From Prunus persica (lineage: Eukaryota > Streptophyta > Magnoliopsida > Rosales > Rosaceae), in the NCBI RefSeq assembly GCF_000346465.2, contig NC_034013.1, forward strand, positions 11,207,373-11,271,372: a stretch of 64,000 nucleotides of DNA. Direction: 5' to 3'. The stretch's first letter is position 1. Each line of letters starts with the position of its first letter. Both the position numbers and the translations under genes were made by a program. Under the pieces are notes generated by a model. That model did no database searches. It was not told the DNA's origin and was given only the letters and a program-made list of their open reading frames with translations. Positions 27,969 to 41,247 of this stretch are shown piece after piece.

Positions 27969-29975
27969 GCTGAAAGATGCAGTATAGCAAGGAAAAGAGC
28001 AGCTTGTTTATGTACTGTTAATCAAAACCCGAAAGAGTTTTGCATCTACAGATGTTTAGGTAGAGGACAAAAGCTGTTTAGATGCCCTCATGCTTCATTT
28101 TATTTAAGCCTTCCCCCACTTGGGTGAAATTTGAGGTAGTTGGTGTAGACAGAGTTGCATAATCGAGGAGTATGCAGAGAAAGAGAGGTTGTATAATTCC
28201 TATGTTAGACAGGTTTTTTACCTGGTTAGTGCTTTAGGAATAAGTCATGCGGCTATCTGTATACAGTCAATGTTCTTTGCATAATAAATTGACTGTAATT
28301 TAGAGGCAGTAAAAGTAACTGGAGTTTACCCTATGGATAAATTCTTCTGAATACTCATCAATAGCAATCAATTGCGACAAAATTTATCCGCTTGGTGTTA
28401 CCATCAAACAGAAAAATTTCTTATATCGAACTCATGAATTTAAATATAACCTTCAAATACTACGGTCTAAATCATTAGATTTAATGGATGCTATGTTTAA
28501 AATAAGGGAGATGACATCAGTGCTTATCATGTATGTGGAAACGTTGGTGGCGGGCGTTCGGTTATTCTAACTAAATTATAATATTTGACCAGAAAAATAA
28601 AATAAAACTAAATTAAATAATTAAAAGCATATGTTTAAATAGTGAAAAATATAAAATTAAAAAAAATATTGTGGAGTAGATGACAGTAGCCATCGATATC
28701 CAAATTGCTATCTTTATTTTAGGAGGCAATATTAATTATCTGATGGGATATTATCAAGTTGGAAATTTTTTATTTTATTTTAAATAGTTGTTGTTAGTGT
28801 CTGTCAGCCCGAGACTGGTTCCTCCCTCTCTTTTCCATTTCTTAGACATAAATTCTTATGTTGACTTTTCATTTCCATGCTTTTGCTATGAACCCGGATG
28901 GTTCTAGAGTAGTAGAATTTGTTGAAATAATCCTGCCTAGAGTATTAAACGTTTTTTTTATTTTATATTTCTTCTTCCTTGGAGCATAGGTTTTAAGATG
29001 ATTTGATTGACTGAACACAGTCGTCTCGTGCACTTGCATCTCATTACTGAATTGACTCAATTTTCTCATTTCTCAGTATAAGTTTCAAAAGAAAACGTTG
29101 ATCATTTCTCAATATAAGTTTCAAAGGAAAACGTGAAAATAAGATATGTATATAATTGACTCATCTAAAATGAGCGTGCGCACACACACACACACACAAA
29201 TTTTATACACCTGTCAAACTGTAATTTGTTTATAAGAGAAAGGAAATCATTGCATTGCATGTAAAGAACTATCTACTTGGCATTATTGAGAGAAGGATCT
29301 AACTTAATGAAATGTGTGATGTTTTCGCTATCATAATTCAATTTCTTTTGTAACTTACATAAATCATGAAATTAAAAGAAAAATTAGAATAGACAATGCA
29401 TGATAGAGGAGAGGACCACCAAAAATTGGCCTACTCGTAGACACACCTATTCTTTATGGAGTTCAAAAATTTGAAACAAATTTAGCTTCTTGCTCCAATA
29501 ATGAGATGAGATCAACTAATAATAGAAAGTAAAAAAAAACAAAACATAGAGATATATTTCCCCAAACCCTAAGTCACGACGAAAGGTCACAATCCCTTGC
29601 ACTACCTAAACGTACAACACCCCACAGCCTGAGTAGGTAGACAAGTACAAGCAATTCAGGCGCAGAGGAAACAGTCCGAGAGCGAGGACCACGACTGATT
29701 GGTTCCTTGTCCAACAAGGCAAGCCCTTCCCATCCATTTCCAACTCTAAGTACTTGACTTTTGGTTTGTTGGCTTTATATATTAAACCCGCGGCAGGCTT
29801 GGGCTCATTGGTCTGTCCGTCTTCCTCACGACTTTTCCCCTCTTGACTCCTCTCTGTTTCTTCTTCTTCCTCCTCCTCCTCCTCATAACCCTTTGCCCAG
29901 TTGGCTCAGTACAATTTTTGATTAGTTTTTGTTACTATTTTATTGTTCTTGGTCAGAGCTCAGGACCCAATTGAA
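27969..29975. other. Intergenic region, MDAR6-like to HIPP gene
   Basis: 3' UTR of the MDAR6-like gene, then AT-rich DNA with a CA run at about 29173-29200. From about 29850 comes a CTC/TTC-rich leader of the following gene. No gene seen. Confidence 0.6.
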
Positions 29976-31014
29976 ATGAAGGTGTAGTTTCTCACTTTGC
30001 TTTCTAACCCAATCTTTTATGCTTTAGTTTCATTCCTTATTGATGCAGCGTTTTCTGCAACTCTCTGTTTTTTATTTATTTATTTCCTTTCAAAGATTCA
30101 TGGGTTGATGGCAATATCTTTATCTGATATGCCTGATATCATATAGGTAATTAATTTTTAAAGACCTCTGCCTTTTATCATTTCAGAAAAATGAAACATC
30201 CTTTTCTCAACTTTTTTTTCTTTTCTTTTTGTCTGATTTTGTTTCTTGTTTGGACTTCAAACACTTTACCATCTCTATGAACATGCATGGTTTTGGTGAC
30301 TGGTATCAGAAGAAAGCATTGATTTTTGGTCCGAGAAGGATTGTTTTGTTCCTTCCATTTTCGTATACTGATTGAAATTTCTTTTTCTTTTTGCAGAAGG
30401 TGGTATTGAAATTGGATTTACACGATGACAGGCAAAAGCAGAAGGCCTTGAAATCAGTCTCCAGCCTTACTGGTATGAACTAGTTAAGCAGATCAGTTTT
30501 TGTGTTTTTGGCTCCATCTGAACTTTTGATTCTTTGAACATAACGTACGTCAAATGCTTTCAATTATTTTAATTTTGAGTACATATTGGAGCATCCATGT
30601 AGCAGATTGTGACTGGACTCAAGAGAATTTTCAGTCATATATACTTTATTGAAATTTAATATTTCATGCACTTATTGGACTCTGTTTTTCCTCTGTTCTG
30701 TGATTTTTGCAGGCATTGACTCTATTGCTATGGACATGAAGGAGAGGAAATTAACAGTGACCGGCGACATAGACCCGGTCGATGTGGTAGCCAAATTGAG
30801 AAAATGTTGGCACACAGACATACTAACAGTTGGACCAGCAAAAGAAGAAAAGAAAGATGATAAGAAAAAAGATGAAGGCAAGAAGGATGATGATAAGAAG
30901 AAAGACTCAGTTGCTGAGCTTGTCAAAGCCTACGAAGCCTACAATCCTTACATGACCAAGTACTACTGTGTGCAAAGTGCAGAAGAAAACCCTAATGCTT
31001 GTGTGATATGTTAA
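29976..31014 (+). CDS. Heavy-metal-associated (HMA-domain) isoprenylated plant protein lacking the CxxC metal site
   Basis: Three exons: 29976-29981 (only ATG AAG), 30397-30472 and 30713-31014, giving 127 residues. The fold is HMA-like: [19 protein letters not shown] starts the first strand and helix, followed by [20 protein letters not shown] and [16 protein letters not shown]. The usual metal-binding MxCxxC of the first loop is replaced by LDLHDDR, so copper or zinc binding through cysteines is unlikely. Residues about 70-90 form a Lys/Asp/Glu-rich linker. The C-terminus is CVIC, a CaaX box for prenylation, which would place it on membranes. The six-base first coding exon is typical of this family. 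Position after MDAR6 matches At1g63950 in Arabidopsis, recalled as an HMA-domain gene. Confidence 0.9.
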
Positions 31015-33818
31015 ATTAATTTTGCCATTTAGGGCCAGTTAATTGAGGATGGTGGGCATGGCATGCAGTTTGATCTTGTATTGGTAAGGCATCTGATCTG
31101 AATCATGTTTTTGAACCAATTGGAGGCCAACCAAAAGAACAGTCTGTGGTATGTACAGTAGTACAAGTAGCTTGAGAATAAGTGTTTGAAACTTTCAAGC
31201 ATTTTGGTAGTGCTTGATATTCATTTTGGGGTTTTCCAAGTTTGCTGCAAATTGATCAAGCTAACATAGTTAATCATACTTAGAACACTGTTTATCCACA
31301 GTTAACTTACCTAACCTCTATCAGATTCATGTTTGTTTTGATCTCTCAACTTCTTGCTAGTGCAGTGCCAATTTAATCTGTTTAAATAAAAGGTGGGAAG
31401 AAATCAACTTTTGTTTCTTTGACAAGTAGTTGAAGCTTTATTTTAAAATCCAAAAAGGACAATGATGCTACCAAGTAATTTTTTATATATTGGAATAATT
31501 AATTTGAAATCTGTGGGATCAAGAAACCCACTTGTGTTTTATCAGGAACAAGCAGTGGCAAACAACTCAGTTCCAAACCCAGAAAAAAACAAAAAACAAC
31601 CAAGGGCGGTGGCAAACAATAAATTTCACTTCCAGAAGAGACCAAAGCTTATGTTGAGTACTTTTCACAAGTATTTATACATATAAATGCATGTCATACA
31701 TATTCTCAGTACTTTCAGGTTAAATTCAATACATCAGAAGAAGAACAAATAATTGCAGACTTGCAGTTGGTCCACATCCATTTTGAACTACAACCAAATG
31801 AAAGCATGTCAATTTATTTTTTATTCATATGACAAATATACCAGTAGCAATATGGCTGTTAACCATCAATTTCTTACTGTAATGTAGCCGGAGCAGTTTA
31901 TAAATGTTACCTTGTTACTCACAGTTTTTATTTATTTTGGGGGGGTGTTTAAAATTAGCAATCTGAGATTGAAAAAAGTTAAGAGATAGTCTTGTAAGTG
32001 GTAACTTGAAAGGGCAACTTTTGGATGATGTGAAGTTTCCAATTAATAATGTCTCTGTCGCAGAATTATATGCTGCAAAAAGAAATGTTAATTAATTATT
32101 TAGTTAGTGCTCCTATTAGTGCAGAGGTTAAATGCAAATTTATAGGCCAGGGCACAAGTTTGGCTTTTAGATGAAGTGAGAAGACAACTTTATGATGATT
32201 TAGGGAGAGCGGGGTTTTCTCACACACACTGCGAAGGTGCAATGGAAGTTCGAATCTGAGACAACTAGTCTGCAAGTTTAGGCCCTTTTTCACTAAGCTA
32301 CATCTCGTTGAGAAATAGAAGACCGCATATATGCCAAACCTTAATATTATCATTAAAATGCTTATATATGTGTAGCTGCTAGTGCCATGCCATGGTCCTT
32401 GGACTTAATAGTGTACAAGATGAAGTCATCTTTTCATGTTTTTTTGTTTACCAATAATCTAACTAATCTTTGGTTTGTTTAAGCAAATCCATCCCAACTC
32501 CATCGTTCTTTATCCTTTGATGGGAACATAAGAGAAAATAATGAGTGATTAATTTAAATTAATGTGAAGCAGATGGTGACATTGTAACAAGCAGAACAAG
32601 GATGAGTACTATTGAATTGATCACAGCTATCATGCTGATGAGCAGTATTTGCTTATACAAGCAAAAGATTTCTCAAAACATCCCCATTGCGGTGGGCAGT
32701 TTGCTCTTTTTGTCGCTTGGAAAAAGGGGATCAATGACATCACAGTTGACTTCTCGGTAGTGTCTTGGTGGCGGGCAACATTCAGGTTTCTAAACAAATA
32801 AACATATCCAGCTCCCTAATGAGTGTTTGTGAAGAAAAGGGCCACATCAAAAGTAAGGCTTCCTGGTGTTGAGAGGAACAGACCGGCCCGACCCACTAAC
32901 GATATGGGCCGGACTAATACATCATGGTGATGAGTCATAGGCATGGGTGTAAACGAGCTAAGTCAAGCCGACGAGCTAAGTCAAGCCGAATATCATAGTG
33001 CTCAAGTTTAGCTTATTCATATTCTATGGAATTTTGGCTCGAATCCGATGAAAACAAACACAACACTTTGAGTTTTTAATTTAGTATAGAATTGCTTTAA
33101 AATTATTTTTCAAAAGATCGTTTATTCCAAATAAACTTCTTATAGTTCATAAAAAAAGGTCTTATAAACGAGTCTCTTACAAACTTTACGAACTGAAACT
33201 GGTATGACTCATTTTGAAAGTTGTTCTAAAAGACTAGCCCATCAAGGAAAAATAGGAACATGCTTGAAGCCAAATGTTTAGAAACACAAAACAGAAATTG
33301 ATGAGACACCATGTCTCATGACAGCACGTGCACAATATATACTAGGGAACAATGAACAAAAACGATTTTCAATTTTCATGTGTTTTTTAAAGGAAATTCT
33401 GTACCACAATAATGTTTTCCAAGATGAAAATTCAACAAGATTTTCGCAGCCCACGTTCTTCTGGTCTAATATTGGTATATGGTCGTAGAGAGACCTACTA
33501 TATATTGCTTTGCAGTTGCTTTCTCTGACTCTTTATGAAATGCATGAATCTATTAGGATTTCTTATATACACAATTGTTTTGATCTTAAAACATATTGAT
33601 GTAAAACAATTAACATTGAATTAAATTCTTCAAATCTATTTTGTGAGAAATCATTACACACAAATACAATCTTTTTTTCACTGATCAGGTGAAAAGAAGG
33701 AAAAATGCACATCACTCTGCGGGTAAGACTGAAGAGATGGCATGAAAATAATTTCACAAGAAAAGAATTTATAGATTCTATCTAAGAAGAAGTAAGAATC
33801 TTTTGTTAGTCACGTTTT
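31015..33818. other. Intergenic region, HIPP gene to ACC synthase
   Basis: No gene seen. At about 32210-32290 lies a stretch beginning ggggttttctcacacacact that recurs at 54060 and is a dispersed repeat. At 32945-33060 lies a repeat of the gtgtaaacgagctaagtc type with the 19-bp unit cgagctaagtcaagccga present twice in tandem, a common plant transposon fragment. Confidence 0.6.
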
Positions 33819-36376
33819 TTAAGTCATGGCTCGAACCAGAGGCGATTGAGGCGACATTATGCACGGCGACATCATGATGTCTTCCATTCGTCGTGATTGG
33901 AAGCTGAGCCTGAGGTTGCTTTGCCAGAACCTGTTGTTCTTCCTTGGCGCCACAGCCTCGTTATCTTGTAGCACGAAGGTTCGGATTCGAGTTAAAGCAA
34001 TTTCCATGGTCTTGTCATCCATGTTGGCAAAGCAAACTCTGAACCAGCCTGGTTCAGGGCAATGGAAAGAAGAACCTGGTGACACATTGAGCTTAACTTC
34101 ATGGATTATCGTGTGCCACAGCGCCATCTCAGCTTCAAATGTCTGCTCCTTGAGGAGCTTGTGCAAGTCCATCCATACAAAGAGCCCACCATTGCTCTTC
34201 AAACAACTTGTGCCTACCTGAGCAAGTCCCATAGTCAAGCGCATGTGCCTTGCTTTCAGCCTTTTAGCACTTTGTGCAATAAATCTGTCCACAAAATCAT
34301 TGTCTGAAAGCATGGATGCGATCAGATGCTGAGTTTGCGTAGAGACTAAGCCGAAACTTGACATTTTTCGTGCGCAATTTACCACCGCATCATTGTAAGA
34401 ATACACAATGCCAACTCTGAAGCCAGGGAACCCCATGTCCTTTGAGAGGCTGTACACAATGTGAACAAGGTTGCGGTCGCATTCGATATCTTCCTCTATG
34501 ATTTCTGCAATGCTTATGAAGCTTGGCTGGCTGAAGACAGTGGCAGCATATATTTCATCACACACCAGGTGGATTTTCTTTTCATTGATGAAGGCCACTA
34601 GGCTTCTCAGAGTCTCTCTGTCTAGGACAGTGCCCAAGGGGTTTGAAGGATTGGTGATCAGCAAGCCCTTTACTCTGATGTTATCCTTTTGAGCTTTCTC
34701 ATAGGCAGCCTCCAAGGCTGCTCTGGTGACTTTGAAACTGTTGGAGCTTTCACAAGCAACTGGAATAAGTTGCACCCCCGTTCGCCATCCAAGATCTCGA
34801 TCGAAACTGCAAATAAATTCCAAAAAAAATTATCAATTGCTGCAGAATGGATATAAGTTGTTCAAAGATTATTTCCCTTAATTTAAACTTTGCTGCCTTT
34901 AAACAGTTTCATTATAAAGTTTTTCACCAGGGAAAATTTGTCCCTGCTTTGACTGCTTTTGACATGAGGTGGAAATTACCGGGCCACCATGAAAGGGTAA
35001 GAATTGTACACGAGTTCAGTGCATTCAGCTACTAAGATTTCAACTAATCTATATATATAAAGCAAAAGGCAAGAATTGTGAAACAATTCAAAATATCAGA
35101 AAATATCCTTAGTTAATATAAACATTAAGAATTAAAATTATTAATTAAATGAGGATAATATGATAAATTCATACTTTTTCATATTTAAAAAAATTAAAAT
35201 GAAAAGAAAATCAGATAATGGATCCTATTTTTATGGAACACAACTACCCATCATCTTTTTTAATTCTAAAATAAATTTAATTTTTTTTTAAAAAAAACAT
35301 CTTGCAGCTGCGGAAGTGCGTATGAAGAGGCTAGTTGGCTAGAACTAAGAAATGGACGATTTTTTTATAAAGAAAAGTATCCAAAGTCTGCACAGTTGTA
35401 AACTGTCCTCTAAAGGGGAAGTGGACCTCATTTTCCCCAAGCATCTTTTTCCTTTTTGTCAAAATGTAATACGTATTGAATGGTTTTTAAGACAATCTGC
35501 TGACCCAGTTGTAATTGATCGTTTTCAGGCCCCCACCTAAGCTCAAGTTGGTCGAAAGTCATAGAGTTGTGATTTGAAATAAAAGTCAAGGTCCACTTAT
35601 CAATTGCTAAACGTCTCATTATCAGGCAAATGGCCTACATTATTAATTTAATCTTTCCCGAAAGAATATTAGAGCATACCCTGGATAATAAGGAACAGGC
35701 ACCAGAAATGCATCCCCAGGATCAGCCAAGCAGAAGGCTATCATCTCATGAGCTCCGGTTGCGCCTCCACTCATAACAATCCGGTCGGGGTCAAAGGTGA
35801 CTTGATTTCCTCTCGTTTTTCCCATGAAATTTGCAACAGCCTGTGGATTTATCACCCCAATAATTATGTCAGTATATAGCCAAATGTTAATGAAATATTG
35901 CTAGATTAAGGTAACAAATCAATTATGCTAATAAAAAGTGCAGCATATATATCTTGAGTGCATACATTTCTGAATTCTGGCAGTCCATGATAGTCCTGAA
36001 AGATAGCTATGTCTTTGAACTCATTTACTCCTGCTGCTGTGCAAATGGAGGCTTCTGGGTTCTTCAAAACCCACTCTTCAATCAAATCAAAGCATAGCTG
36101 CACACAGAAGAAGAGAAAACAAGAGTTAAGTAATTATGCTCTTCAAAAACCACCTAATTAACTTGGAAAAGAATGAAGAAAGGTTTCATTTTTGGAAATT
36201 CTTACTTGATTTTCTGCAAGACCCATCTGGATAACCCCATTAGGGTTCTTGGTGGGATGAAAGGGATTACTATCATAAGCCTTCCAGCCATCAAAGTATG
36301 GAGAATTTTCACCATGCCCATTTCCAGTTGCCATCTTGGACAAGAGTTGCTGTTGGTTGCTCACAGTGAACCCCAT
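33819..36376 (-). CDS. 1-aminocyclopropane-1-carboxylate synthase, type 1 (ACS2/ACS6-like)
   Basis: PLP enzyme converting S-adenosylmethionine to ACC, the committed step of ethylene synthesis, in the cytosol. Four exons on the minus strand: 36376-36206, 36097-35966, 35840-35680 and 34806-33819, giving 483 residues, the usual length. Conserved blocks include [54 protein letters not shown] and SLSKDMG with the PLP lysine K277. The next block reads GFPGFRVG where GLPGFRVG is usual. The C-terminus has the type 1 signature: RLSF (calcium-dependent kinase site) and three Ser-Pro sites in [15 protein letters not shown] (MAP-kinase sites), so stability is probably controlled by phosphorylation. A TATA-like TTTATAAAT lies about 65-75 bp before the ATG. 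Intron 3 is 873 bp and AT-rich. No equivalent is recalled at this place in Arabidopsis. Confidence 0.95.
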
Positions 36377-36890
36377 TGTGTATATGCCTTAAAGATCCTT
36401 GCAATGCAGTGAGAAATATATCTATCAAAGTGTAAATTATTTATAAAGAGAAGAGAGGAGCAAGAGGGTCTAGTCTTTTGGGCAGCGCTAATGGTTTGCT
36501 TTAGACCGCTATGCAAAGCCTAAAAGAGATAAAGATATATGTAAGTTAGTTGAGGAATGCAACTTCCTTAATGGTATTTATAAAGTAAGCAGCCTGGTCG
36601 GAGAGACGAGTATGCAATATTAAGTTGGACTTTTGTTCTAAGGAAATGAGAATCTGATGAAGTTTCCTATGAAGGAGCACAATGGTCGCTTCTTTGAAAA
36701 TCTGGTTACAGTAGGTGGGTGTTTTGATGTTCATTTCCATGTTATAAATTATACTAAAGACTTTGAACCTGAGCTGGGGAAAAGAACTTTCATGGTCACT
36801 TCCTTATGTAAAGGACAAAGCTTGTAAGTTAAAGTATCTCTACCGTCAGCCATGATCGATAAATTTCATGTTTCATATTCTAAATGGGGT

Positions 36891-37030
36891 AATGCTAGGC
36901 TTATCACATTTTTATACCACATTATGTACTACTTCTCTAATAGAGGTGGAGCCCACCAATATAATGGGGCCCACTTCTATTAAAGAGGTAGTACGTAATG
37001 TGGTACGAAAAATGTGATAAACCTAGCATT
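36891..37030. mobile_element. Fold-back MITE of 140 bp upstream of ACC synthase
   Basis: Nearly the whole element is one inverted repeat: it opens aatgctaggcttatcacatt and closes with the complement aatgtgataaacctagcatt. The arms continue inward (taccacattatgtactactt against aagaggtagtacgtaatgtg) for about 65 bp with few mismatches. It starts 514 bp upstream of the ACC synthase start codon. The class is unclear because no clean target-site duplication is visible. A transcript would fold into a long hairpin. Confidence 0.85.
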
Positions 37031-37062
37031 TTCCTTCTGGATGTGGGTCTATATTTAGTAAT

Positions 37063-38740
37063 GTTGGTGTTGATGGCTCAATACAAGCCATTATGTGTAA
37101 GTCCATATTGAAAAATTGTTTGGACCCAAATTCGGCACACCCAAAACCAAGAGACAAGCCCATGATAAAATTGCCTGCCCAGCCCAAAGACTTGAGAAAA
37201 ATAAAAATAGGATCCAGACAGATTGGGCTTCACGCCAAGAATGTTGAAAACGAAGCTTCAGCCCAAAGAAAGGCCCAAAGAGGAAACTGACAAGATGGGC
37301 TTCAAAAAGATCAGCCCAGGAATTATTGATTAGGTTCAGACCCAAGGGGATCAAAGACACGCCCACGTGATTGTCTCAATATTGAAGAATCGGCAATTCC
37401 AACTAAGTTTAAAATATGAAGGGAACATTTCTGAAACACTGCCGACAGAAGATCAAAAACCCATCTGTGTTCGAGATTTTGATTCAAATCAGTATACCAT
37501 CTTCCAAGGAATTCACAGACCACGCTTCCTGAGCTAAAAAGCAGAAAATAGGGAACTGTTCAAAGAAATACAAGAGAGAAAAACCAAACCGTCATAAAAA
37601 GCCCACACAGACAAATGGCATCGGTTGAATTAGAGAAGTGCCACCCAGAAAACCAGGGAAGAGACTGCTTTAGGAGGTGACTGCTTAGAGTTTGTCTGCC
37701 ATGACTGATAAAGATCTTGTTTACTTTGCGTTGTAAGAGATCTTTTATGCCGCCCATTATTTTAAAACCACCTCCCCAAAAAAAACAGGTCTCTTATAAA
37801 AGACGAAGGCAGGCAAGGAAGCAGAGACATCAATACAACAACATCAACATACACTCAAACTCATCAAACAAATGTGAAGACAGCTTTAGATCAGAATTCC
37901 AAAGTTCAGACTTAGAAAATAAGTCTTCTGAAAACGAGATCCCCCTCGTTACAAATTTGGTTCAACAAAAGCCAAGACAAACACAGTTTGAGTTTTCACA
38001 AAATATGAAAACCTCAACAAATTTTACAGCATAGTTCCAGCCTGCTAAATTCTCGAGAATAGCCACTTCTGTCCCTTCAAACTGAAGAAGTCGCAGTTCT
38101 GCCCGCTCAGAAAGTCTCCCAAGGCTTGAAGTAGATTGAAGCTCTGCCAAAATCAAACTTTGGTATCGATTTATAGCTGAAGCTAAGAAGCTAAAGTTGT
38201 GGACAGTACAGTCCAGCATAGACGTGCCCAGTCCAGCCTGGATCAAAAGTTTCTACCCAGGCAGAAATGGGATTTCAGCCATCCTGTTTGCCCTTCTAGA
38301 GTTGATTTCTCCCTGTTTAATTTTGTAAAAGGCAGTTCTGCCTGAAACAGTGCTTTATTATTATCTATTCTGGCCAGAACAACCATTTTGATACTGAGAT
38401 AAATTGTGAAAGTCCTCACCAGTCTGAGGCAAGAAAAGAACTTACTTGGGAGATATTCCTCACCCAAATTCACAATCGTTTGTTTTAGAAGTCAGTAACT
38501 TGAGGCGCAAGTTATCCACTCTAAAAATAAGTCTGCTAGAATTTGCATTGCTAGCAGTGGCACGCTCGCACACCAAAGAAAGCTGACTTGTCGACCAACA
38601 AGTGGTCTCCAAGCCAGTGGGGAACTTCACCCTTCCACATAAGGAGTTAACCGCGAAAACGGGTGAACAAAAATACAACAATAATAATCTACAGTTCAAA
38701 TATAGGTGGTCTACTTCTAATTGCACCGAGTCCTTTTAAA
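37063..38740. mobile_element. Possible LTR-retroelement remnant
   Basis: A stretch of distinct composition with LTR-like promoter features: TATAAAAG at 37795-37802 followed by a CAA-rich leader (37826-37875), and a tg start near 37063. Near 38605 the word aagccagtggggaac resembles sequence found just inside LTRs of some Ty3-type elements. No target-site duplication, second LTR or coding domain could be established, and the open frame at 37717-38034 resembles nothing known. A fragment of another retroelement class is equally possible. Confidence 0.35.
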
Positions 38741-41247
38741 TTAAAACCCTACACCTAGAAGTCCATTGAGCCTAATTCAACTTATGTATTAGACCCAGGT
38801 GATTAAAGTCAGGATAATATCGATGCATGGTTTGAACACAAGTAGTGAACTCCTATTACGTTAATTGGTATAACAAGTCAAATCAATGAGTAGTTGACTC
38901 TTATTGGTCCGTTGATACAAGTCAAACTATCTTGTAGAGAAGTTTGTAGCAAAACAAAATTCTATTAGTTAGTGGAATCATGCTAGCATGTTGACGTGGC
39001 ACGACTAATCACTTAAAACCGAACTTGTGATCTCTTCTAGACCCACCAAATTAGTACAATGTAATGACGCCCTATTTTTGGTGCCTGAGTAAACTTAAAT
39101 GTAGTGGTTAACATTTTCATTGGCAGCCCTATTTTTCCATAGATTACACAGAAAGAATTCAAAAGAGAGCTCTGAATTCACTGGTGGCTTGCCTAGAATG
39201 TTCAAATTTTGGCCCCATATATCAAAGGAACCTGAGAATTAATGCACCAGATTTTTATTCCACAAGTGGTTTAGTCTCCAAATCACGTGGAGGCAAAACA
39301 ATAGTCTTTGACTGCAATTGTCTCCAGCACTTATAGAAGTTCTTGCTGGAACCCACCTCAGCCTTGGAGTGTGGTTGTTTGCCAGACTTTTTTTTATTAT
39401 TAAACTAACATATTACGTTGTCAGACTGTTAATTTAAATTAACGTTTAGACATAAATATTGAGATGTCGTGCAAAATAGAAGGGACCAAAGCCACCCTTA
39501 TGCTTTGGATTAAATAGTTAAAACTTGAAAGTAGTAAAATTGAGATGTAGGGTTTTGGGTTCTTGTATGAAAACAATTTAACATATGGGTGGCTGTTATT
39601 GGAATTCTTATCAACCATGTGGGTGGCTATAACAAATGGGTCAGGGCGTGTTCTTGGTCAGCTGCAGTTGTTCATAAAGACTGCTTGCTTAGTGATGTAG
39701 AGTGTGTCGTTGGACCGGCTTTGCTTTTGTTTGGTTATCTTCCATTCTTAGTGGAAATTATTTACCCCTTTTTTTTTGTCAAAGGTCTAACACGTGGGGA
39801 GTTGAAATTCCAATTCAAATCTTGCTTAAAATATAACTAAACAATATAAAGAAGAAAATTGCAGACCAATTTTTGCTCTGAAATGGTCGAGTCCAGTTTA
39901 AGTCTTTGGCTCTGGCTTTCTGAGCTTGGAACAATTTGGTTAGGGAAATTCAAAGATTGTATGCCCTGCCCTCTCTTCCAAATTGGGTTTTATTTGTTCT
40001 TTAAAGGGGAATATTTTAAATCTTCTGTTCTACTCTATTCTGCACACGTAAGTAATTGTGAGTTGTTGATGCTATAAAGATAAGAGTAAAAGACTACAGT
40101 GTCCCAATGGGATCAACGACTTGATGGGAATTCCACTGGCTTCCACAATGTCCACAAGGGTTCAAGCCATACTGCCATAGCTTGTGACCGTTTACTGCCT
40201 AAAGAAATAATCACGAGGAAATTTGAGAAAAATGAGAGACACGATTTAAATTTGTTTTTCATTTTTATTTATAAACCTATCCTATGCCATTTTACTCTCT
40301 CATTTTTCTTTTTCTTTTTCATTGTTTAGTTAAAACAAAATACAAAAACATTATAAAATGGATCTCAAAGTTTTCTTCGGTTAAGCCCAACGAATTGCTT
40401 TTTACATCTATTGTGGCTACCTGGCCATGGCACCACTTAAAACCGAAAATTTTCATTTTTCAACTTTCTGAGGATGAACTTAATAGTAAAACACCAATGG
40501 GGCTTAGCTAGATTGGCCCATGCTTTTAGTGTACTCCCAAGTGATTTTAGATTTAAGCTATTATGGTACCCGTGTATGTAAGTTTCCACCGTCTCCTTTC
40601 CAAACTTCGGCCACCCATAAAAAATAAAAAATAAAAAGTAAAACCAAAACATTATGGCTAAGCTTAAAAGTTTTCAATATTTCCAACTGCATTCCAAAGT
40701 CGACTACGAAACCTGAAAAAAGCTTATTATGGTATAAATGCTTACCTTGTGCCTTAGAAAACCAAGTGAATTCAAATTTGGCAAACAGATAGTCCTTTGC
40801 ATATTGTCCATGTGTTTGATCAGAAATAGTCATGGTGAATCAACATGCCAATACGACCAACATGACTTTTTTATTTTTTTTTGGTCGACTGCTTGCTTGA
40901 AACAACCTGCCTAACTTTCAGTCCCAAATACTTTAAGTTTCAAGTCCAGACCTCGGCCAAGGGCCAAACTTATCTGTTACCGTGACATCATCGGTCCCGA
41001 TTCTATCATGTCATGCTTACATGCTGTATACTCCAAGGGGAAGAGAAACAACTATTCATATATGTGATTTCAAAGAAACCCAGGAGAACGAGAAAACACT
41101 TTCATATGTGATTCCAACCAAATGCACAGTTGTGAGATGAGTAAGCAAATTCGTTACCTATAAGCTGTGTAAGCAGAACAGCAGCATACAACAGTCATGA
41201 TAAACTACAATGATCACAATTTAAGAACTGCCATTAAAGGCCTTTTC
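38741..41247. other. Intergenic region upstream of the ACC synthase block and downstream of ispF
   Basis: About 2.5 kb of AT-rich DNA with scattered short open frames, none with recognisable domains. I see no gene or bounded repeat here. Confidence 0.55.

Noticed and set aside
37717..38034. 105-residue open frame with basic and Asn-rich composition
   Set aside because: It covers the CAA-rich leader of a probable retroelement remnant; no domain or homologue recognised.
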